Origin: Beverwykella pulmonaria
Taxonomy: Eukaryota; Ascomycota; Dothideomycetes; Pleosporales; Melanommataceae
Assembly: GCA_001599595.1 (NCBI GenBank)
Contig: BCHH01000002.1
Coordinates: 3,139,341-3,203,340 of the forward strand
Reading direction: 5' to 3'
Length of the DNA stretch: 64,000 nt
Shown one piece after another: positions 57,982 through 64,000 of this stretch (within the stretch, counting starts at the first letter, position 1; each line of letters opens with the position of its first letter). The position numbers and the translations under genes are program-made. A model generated the notes under the pieces. The model searched no databases and was not told the DNA's origin. It was given only the letters and a program-made list of their open reading frames with translations.

Positions 57982-59406
57982 ATGCCACGAAGGCTCTCAC
58001 TCCAAGACTACACTGTCGGATGGGTTTGCGCTCTGCCGGATGAGCTCGCCGCGGCAACTGGACTGTTGGACGAGGAGCATCAAGGCCACCCGAGCAATCC
58101 AAACGACAACAACCTGTACGCACTCGGTTGTATGAACGGCCACAATGTCGTCATTGCATGTCTTCCAGCAGGTCAGTTAGGAACGAACTCTGCGGCTACC
58201 GTTGCTTCCCATATGAGGTCAATGTTCACGTCGGTCCGGTTCGGCCTAATGGTAGGCATCGGCGGAGGAGTCCCAAGCGACGAGTTTGACATCCGGCTTG
58301 GGGATGTGGTGGTTAGTCAACCGCGTCTAGGGAACGGAGGAGTAATCCAGTATGACTTTGGAAAGACTGGACCAAGTGGATTCATGCGTACAGGTGCTCT
58401 CAATACACCACCAGCCCTCCTGCTTAGCGCAGTATCGACTTTACGAGCGAATCATTTACTAGACAAAAACAGCCTTTTACCCTACATTGACAAGATCGGT
58501 CGACGACATTTCACACGTACGGGTGCGGGACCAGACATTTTATTCGAGGCGACCTACAACCATGTTGGGGGAGCGACATGCGACCAATGCGACAAAAAAC
58601 GGACGATACAGCGAGAGGAACGGGAAAGTAGAGAAGTTGTGGTTCATTATGGTACGATAGCATCAGGCAACCAGGTTATGAAAGATGGTAATACCCGGGA
58701 TCGGTTGAACTCGGAGCTGGGTGGTGTTCTTTGCTTCGAAATGGAAGCTGCGGGACTGATGAACAGCTTCCCGTGCCTGGTGATCCGAGGCATCTGTGAC
58801 TATGCCGACTCCCACAAGAACAAAAAATGGCAGCCATACGCCGCAGCAGCTGCAGCAGCATACGGAAGAGCGCTTCTGTCTGTCATTCCTACGACAGAAG
58901 GAGCAGAAAGAGAGACAGCGAGAGAGCACGAGAGACAATTGACAGAAGGAGCAGAAAGAGAGACAGCGAGAGAGCACGAGAAACAATTGACAGGCGAGGT
59001 AAAATGGGAAAAGGTAATGGACAGTCGTTGGACAGATGATCGTTGTCTCAACTGCGGGTCTGAAGTGCACTGGGAGTACGAGTGTCCAAACAACTGTGGT
59101 AAATGTGCGACTATCTTTTCAATCCAAGCAACACTCCACTAATGACAATACAATTAGGTCTCTACCGAGGTCACAAAGCGTCAATATGTGAATTCCCAGT
59201 CCGTTGCATAGAGTGTGAGCCTTCACTTGGGTATAATGTAATGTGTTACTAACGTATTTCTACTCTAAGGCCGAAGACAAGGGCACATAGCTGAAGATTG
59301 TCCGGATCATCATCGCATGCAAGACTTTCAGCGAAGCTTTGGAGAAACTTTCAGCGACCCTCACAACTCAGACTCAGCTTGGTATTTGAATTTGGAGAGT
59401 ACATAG
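57982..59406 (+). CDS. Purine/uridine phosphorylase-like protein fused to CCHC zinc knuckles
   Basis: Exons 57982-59098, 59158-59214 and 59270-59406 encode 436 aa. Introns are 59 and 55 nt (GTAAAT...ATTAG, GTGAGC...CTAAG), and both interrupt Cys-rich codons but rejoin in frame. Residues about 10-300 are a nucleoside-phosphorylase-like domain (VGWVCALPDELAAA, GLMVGIGGGVP, RLGDVVVSQP, CFEMEAAGLMNSFPCLVIRGICDYADSHK), the type used as the N-terminal domain of many fungal NLRs. Next come two 16-residue repeats (305-336). The C-terminus carries CCHC knuckles: C355-x2-C-x4-H-x4-C368, a variant C372-x5-H378-x4-C383, and C389-x2-C-x4-H397-x4-C402. It has no NB-ARC. Cleavage of nucleosides or nucleotides plus RNA/DNA binding is plausible but inferred. 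It is near an NLR and a HeLo gene. Confidence 0.88.
58894..58989 (+). repeat. 2 x 48-bp coding tandem repeat
   Basis: Two 48-bp copies (58894-58941, 58942-58989) differ by one base (Arg to Lys) and encode TEGAERETAREHERQL twice. They link the phosphorylase-like domain to the zinc knuckles. Near-identity suggests a recent or unstable duplication. Confidence 0.92.
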
Positions 59407-60360
59407 TAGTGAAGCAGAGGAAGGCGGGCAGCTGTGGTTGGCGTTGGCCCAACTCCTCATCCACCTTCCCAACGAACACGACAGCATCGCCCCGCACAAT
59501 GTACACGCCAATCGGGGGAGCTCTCTTCACCATGGAGTCGTATGATGCGCTCAGTCATGTCCAATAGAACTAGTACATGGAAACGTCGGAGGCTACGAGT
59601 TGACCGAGACCTTCTTTATAAGTGATTAGACAAACGCGGATAGTAGTATACTGGGTAGCCTACTCTCGAGAAAAATCGTGAGGGACATCATGTCTGAACG
59701 ACGGCCGTCCGGCAGGCTGTGTACGGTGTGCTGAGGGACTAATAACCCACACACTTGTCTGAGGGTGATTTGGCCAACAGTGCAATCAAGGAATGTTAGG
59801 GAGGATGACGGTGGGTAGAGTGAGGGACTGAGTAGCCACAAGTCATTAGGATAAAGTATTCACATAGACGATGAGGCTAGAAGAAGATTGGCGGATTTGC
59901 AATACTTGCCTCGGCACGATCACGTGTTGATGCTGCTTTTGTAATAGGCAGCTGTAGCTGAGTGCCTTCTCGAATCCATCTAGGCCTGAGGCTGCGACAG
60001 CATCCTTCCGAAACTGCATTCCCCCACAGGGCTTCCTCATTACAAGGTTCACACAGTCCCACAATAATCAGCTTTCCCGTTGAACAGCCTGACGGCTTGC
60101 AAAATGATTATTGGCCGTTCTCTAAACGCAGGCTCTCGTTCCTGGTCCGACGCCTATTCCAAGGCCTCTGTGGCGCATATGATACGCTCCCAACGACTGC
60201 TGAATTTCTTATGGCATAGCTGTCTACAGTAGAACTGCCTACCTGTTAGCGGTGGCAAACAGCAAAGAGCTTTGGGATTATTGCCCCCTCTCCAGCTCGA
60301 AATCGCGATTCGGCCTCAAGAGCCCTCTTTTTTTCTCTCGATCTACTTGACGCGGTAGTA
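59407..60360. other. Convergent intergenic region
   Basis: 3' flanks of the phosphorylase-like (+) and HeLo (-) genes. Just after the stops at 59404-59412 the frame starting SEAEEGG and containing LALAQLLIHLPNEHDSIA is open. It could be a lost C-terminal part of the phosphorylase-like gene, but no splice path was found. The rest shows only short frames. Confidence 0.4.
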
Positions 60361-61338
60361 TCAACTAGCCTCACGTTCTTCTAGAGCACCTTCTTCAGCG
60401 TCCACTTTATGAGACCGACTTGCCAAAGTACCTTTCCTATACGAATGCATTCCCTGTGCCCCCTGCTGACCATAGAATACATGCCCGGCATGGGTGTACC
60501 CGCGGCCTTTGATGTCCATGCCATCGACCTTGAGGTTACCTGGCTTCACACCTGATCCAAAGCCGTACTCATCTCCAAATCGGTGGATTCCGTCGCCGTC
60601 AACTTTCACATGACGGAATTCGAGACGGTGTGACTCAATATGATCGGCAATTGCTCTGCTCAGAATCTCATCGTCTGTGTTCTTAAGCCTGTCGTCATCG
60701 TTCCTAAGTACTTCAACGAGGTCGAAGACACTTTCTTCCTGAAGGCCGCCGACTTCCTGTTTGCAAAGTTCCTCGAGCCGATGCTTGTTTGATGGGAAGA
60801 GTTCCACAAGATTGCTAATGAGGGTGACGAGTTCCTCAATCAAGGAGTCGAAGCTGTCTTTGCCATACAAAGCCCAAGTGATCTTCCGTGGCAAGCTGAG
60901 ATGCCTCTGCCGCTCCTTTGTAATCGATCTTAGAGACACAACAAGACTCTTCATCGAACTTTCAGACTCTAGTGTTTGCTCTTCATCCAAAGGCTCCAAA
61001 TCCATATCCTTGCCCTTCTTCTTCTTGCTGTCGGCATACTTGGCCGAAATAGCTTTTGCCTCTTCGAAAGCAGCCTCGATTTGGCCGAGCCATTCGTATG
61101 CCTTGATGATGTCCGCGTCTTTGTACGGGCCCTTAATGTCGACTTTGTCCTCTAGAAGACCGATGGGCTCGCCCCAACGGGTTAAGCGAACCTGGGCGGC
61201 TTCGAGCTTGGCCAGACAGAACCCGAAGTCCTTTCCGAAGCGTTGACCAAGGCGGATATATTGGAGGCAGTCCAGGGAGGATTTGAAGATGCCTGGAATG
61301 CCGGCAATTGCCAATGAGAGAGAGACCGGGTCAGTCAT
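60361..61338 (-). CDS. HeLo-domain protein (HET-s-type) with C-terminal repeat pair
   Basis: Single-exon 325-aa protein; ATG at 61338. Residues 1 to about 215 match the HeLo fold of HET-S/LopB-type proteins. They include a hydrophobic N-terminus (MTDPVSLSLAIAGIPGIF), then DCLQYIRLGQRFGKDFGFC, LEAAQVRLTRWGE and helices with SLRSITKERQRHL. In HET-S the N-terminal hydrophobic helix makes membrane pores after an amyloid C-terminus nucleates. Here the tail (about 241-290) contains two imperfect repeats: r1 HVKVDGDGIHRFGDEYGFG and r2 NLKVDGMDIKGRGYTHAGH. Both start with (V/L)KVDG, and the linker between them is short. This is the two-repeat layout of HET-s-like prion-forming domains, but the residues are divergent. 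It is divergently transcribed from the NLR at 62253. Role inferred: executioner of NLR-triggered cell death or incompatibility. Confidence 0.85.
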   Translation of the reverse strand: MTDPVSLSLAIAGIPGIFKSSLDCLQYIRLGQRFGKDFGFCLAKLEAAQVRLTRWGEPIGLLEDKVDIKGPYKDADIIKAYEWLGQIEAAFEEAKAISAKYADSKKKKGKDMDLEPLDEEQTLESESSMKSLVVSLRSITKERQRHLSLPRKITWALYGKDSFDSLIEELVTLISNLVELFPSNKHRLEELCKQEVGGLQEESVFDLVEVLRNDDDRLKNTDDEILSRAIADHIESHRLEFRHVKVDGDGIHRFGDEYGFGSGVKPGNLKVDGMDIKGRGYTHAGHVFYGQQGAQGMHSYRKGTLASRSHKVDAEEGALEEREAS

Positions 61339-62252
61339 CGTAATAGTGTGGTGGAGTAAAGGTGTGATATAGAAATCAGGAGGGTAGAGGGCGACTCGCA
61401 GCCATGCGATGTCCGAAGCAGCAAATGCACTGGGGGAGGACGATCCAAAGATCTCGGGTGACGTTCACAAGAAGATGCGGTTTGGCAGCAGACTATTGCA
61501 ATTTCGTTGTATCTAGCTACCAAAGGAAAGAAAGAGATGTGTGATGAAAGACGGAAGAATGTTCGTGATCTCGTTAGAGTGAGGGTCGTGTGTTCGGTGG
61601 TCGGTTATATGTGACAGAGGGTCCTCCGTGTGGGATCGGTGCGGCGTAGGGTGAGGTTTGCTAATTAGCTTGAGGGAATCAGGCTATCAAGCACTTGGAC
61701 AAGGCGGTGCTTGCGCCAACTTAGGGAAGGTGCTGGAAGCAAATGCTTGACTTATTGGTTTATCTCTTTCAAGCACCTGCCAATGTTTCTTGCAGCATTT
61801 GGTCTAGAATGCAGACCTTGGAGGGATGGAAAACTGACCGGTGCGCCGCAGTAAGCTAACCGCCAAGGTCATGTGGCGCAGCCTTTTAGCCTATGGGCCA
61901 ACCATCTCTCAATAGGCGCGCGAGGGCTGCCTGTGAAGGCAATGTGGAACTGAAGGACCTTAGTGATTAGCTCGGCTGAGCTCAGTCCTCCTTGCGGGTT
62001 TGATGCCCGCGCGATATGGCATGATAGACTGATACCGGTAGTTCGCTCATGTGTGAGATGATGAAGGTGGTAAAGCTGCAGCTGAGGGAAATCTGCCCGT
62101 GCTCCCGTCGCTTGAGCGACCCTGTTTTGTGACCAAGCGGCACCGAGCTCACGGTCGCGCTCATTGTCCCCGAACGACCGAGTCAGGCTCGATGATCAGC
62201 TTGATCTACGTGAAGCCGATCTTCTTCACCAGGGCCTTAGGCTGTGGGAGAA
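61339..62252. other. Shared divergent promoter region
   Basis: 0.9 kb between HeLo (-) and NLR (+) starts, so common control is possible. Open frames (for example around 62164-62250) run into the NLR's first exon in other frames. No other gene seen. Confidence 0.55.
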
Positions 62253-64000
62253 ATGGAAGACTCATCAGGGCATAGGTATAACAACGTCCGCGCAAGCGGA
62301 AACGCCCAAATTCATCTCGGAGATGTTTACCGTCTCAGTGCGCACAGGCTTGATGCCCTTTCTTTTCACAGAAAGCTAACCTAAACTCTAGATCACGGCC
62401 CATCTCAGCGCGACTACAAGGGCGACTACTCGTACTCTACCCTCCGTCTAGTGACGACTTTTGTACGACGGCCCGGCCTACGCGACAATCTACACAAGAA
62501 CCTTTCACGCGAAAGGACTCAGGACGATAGCCAGGGTTCGAGAGTCGTCGTTGTGTGGGGCTTAGGCGGAGCCGGCAAGTCGCAGCTTGTCCTAAGCTAT
62601 TTTCAGCAGCACCGACAGGAATACAGCGCGAGATTTTGGATCGAGGCAGGTCGGAAAGAAACTATCGAGCGTGACTTTCTGCAAGTCTACCGCCTCCTGT
62701 TTGACGTAACTGCGCATGGGGACGTGAAGATTGAAGATGCGGTGTTGGCAGTTAAAAACTGGTTCGTCAAGCGCGAAGGCAGGTGGCTAATTGTTTTTGA
62801 TGGCGCCGATGGCATTGATAGGATAGATGGGGACAAAGAGTCAGAAAATTACGTCGATATTCAGCACTTTATCCCAGATGCGCCCTTCGTTGATGTCGTC
62901 ATTACCACCCGAAGCTCAAGCGCCGAAGGACTGACGCCAGTAGAAGTGGTAAAGGTAGCCGAAATGGAACCCGTGGAGGCGACGACACTCTTCCAAAAGT
63001 GCTCAAAGATGGATTGGAAAGGGTATGACGAAGCTACGGTCAACGAAATCGTGGACGAGCTTGGCTACCTTGCGCTCGCAGTCAGCCTCTCTGGGACATA
63101 CGTATGCAAAACTGAACGGTTGAAACTGGATCTGCGAAAATACCTCGATGAATACCGAACGCGTCGAAAAGAGATACTTGCTCGGAAGCCTAACCGGCTC
63201 GTTCACCAGTACGGAGAGAGCGTTCTTACCACATGGGAGACAACGTTTGATGCAGTCGCCCAGCAGTGTGTTGAAGCATCAAAACTTCTGACGCTGCTGG
63301 GGTTCATTAACTTTGACGACATATTCATCGACCTTTTCCTACCTATGAGCCAAGACGATAACTATGAGTGGAATAAAGAGGACGGAGCAGGGGCTGCATG
63401 GCATAACGGAATATTCGGAGAGGCGAAACCCGACATGTATACGATCGAGGAAGGCTTTAGTGTCCTGCAGTCATATGGCCTTCTCCAATGGAAATCAGAA
63501 CAGAGCTATGCCATGCACAAGCTGGTGCACGCTTGGGCGTTTGATCGGCTTCACATCGACAATCAGCGCAGCTACGTGCTTCCGTCGATGTGTATCTTGT
63601 TCAACGCTATATCGAAAGCCGACCACACGCCTAAAGCGCGGCAACGACTCGTACCACACATTATGGCCAATTTTGAGGCAGTTTCTAAGGCGGATCCGCA
63701 AGGTTTGGATAGAGAAGTCGCCATTAAACTTTTCAACACAAGTGGCGACTTCCTCAGCGACGAGGGGCGTTGGGTAGAGGCCTATGGCATGCGAAGATTT
63801 GTGTACTTCAAGACGCTTGCAATGCGGGGAGATAATGATCGACGAACCATCTCGGCAATGGGCGACCTCGCAAACACTCTAGGCGAGCAAGGCAAGCTAG
63901 AGGAAGCTGCAGCGATGAAGAAGGAGGTGCTAGAGAAGAGGAGGCTGGTTCTTGGTGAAGAACATCCTGACACCATCTCGGCCATGAACAACCTCGCCAA
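62253..64000 (+). CDS. NB-ARC/TPR NLR with N-terminal amyloid-like motif (partial, 3' end beyond window)
   Basis: Exon 1 is 62253-62337 and exon 2 is 62392 onward to the window edge: 564 residues visible. The 54-nt intron has donor GTGCGC, branch GCTAACC and acceptor TCTAG. The 28-residue first exon contains NNVRASGNAQIHLGDVY (10-26), an Asn/Gly motif of the type found N-terminally in amyloid-signalling NLRs. The NB-ARC region follows: P-loop GLGGAGKS (85-92), kinase-2-like WLIVFDGADG, an RNBS-like VDVVITTRSSSA, ELGYLALAVSLSGTYV, and an MHD-like AMHKLVHAWAF. Then come TPR units of the kinesin-light-chain type (LGEQGKLEEAAAMKKEVLEK, LVLGEEHPDTISAMNNLA). The receptor probably oligomerises on ligand binding and passes the signal to a HeLo partner. 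The partner in the neighbouring gene is inferred. Confidence 0.88.

Noticed and set aside
62164..62379. Open frame containing FTVSVRTGLMPFLF before the NLR
   Set aside because: Non-ATG start; the correct frame in this stretch is the NLR first exon starting at 62253, which splices in frame to NB-ARC.

Overview
This window is nuclear DNA of a filamentous ascomycete (Pezizomycotina). The evidence is genes about 1-3 kb apart on both strands, 43-66 nt introns with GTRNGY-type donors and CTRAC-like branch points, and the gene families present. The mix of families suggests a Dothideomycete, but that is inference. No rRNA, convincing tRNA or CRISPR array was seen. Exon boundaries come from reading splice signals and frames by eye; none was tested against RNA.

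Layout. 1-8.5 kb: an ankyrin-type protein running off the left edge (-), a secreted DUF3455 protein (+), a 611-aa orphan (-), a short-chain dehydrogenase (-) and a small three-exon coiled-coil protein (-). 9.4-19 kb: a BRD8/Bdc1-like bromodomain protein (+), a minisatellite-rich convergent gap, a bHLH/AT-hook regulator (-), a 3.2-kb gene-poor stretch with triplet repeats, and a metallophosphoesterase (+). 19-28.5 kb: a gene-poor, partly AT-rich block with orphan genes and relics, namely a broken RING-finger gene, a degenerate pogo-type transposase and an unidentified pseudogene whose intron is still recognisable. 28.5-57 kb: mostly housekeeping genes, including a Utp12-domain SSU-processome protein, a BET protein (Bdf1), Rvb1, the SDH assembly factor Sdh8/SDHAF4, a secreted carboxylesterase, a single-pass protein with a Cys-rich ectodomain, a DOCK-family GEF and the ribosome-export factor Rrp12.

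58-64 kb is the most interesting part. It holds a purine/uridine-phosphorylase-like protein fused to CCHC zinc knuckles, then a HeLo-domain (HET-s-type) protein divergently transcribed from an NB-ARC/TPR NLR that runs off the right edge. The NLR starts with a short Asn/Gly motif (NNVRASGNAQIHLGDVY) encoded by its own small first exon. The HeLo protein ends in two imperfect Gly/Asp-rich repeats (one contains GIHRFGDEY). This is the layout of an amyloid-signalling receptor/effector pair such as NWD2/HET-S, and the two proteins may form one programmed-cell-death or allorecognition module.

Functional links: Bdf1, Rvb1 and the BRD8-like protein all belong to chromatin remodelling/acetylation machinery (SWR1, INO80, NuA4), and the Utp12 protein and Rrp12 act in 40S ribosome biogenesis. 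These genes are scattered, so co-location is probably chance.
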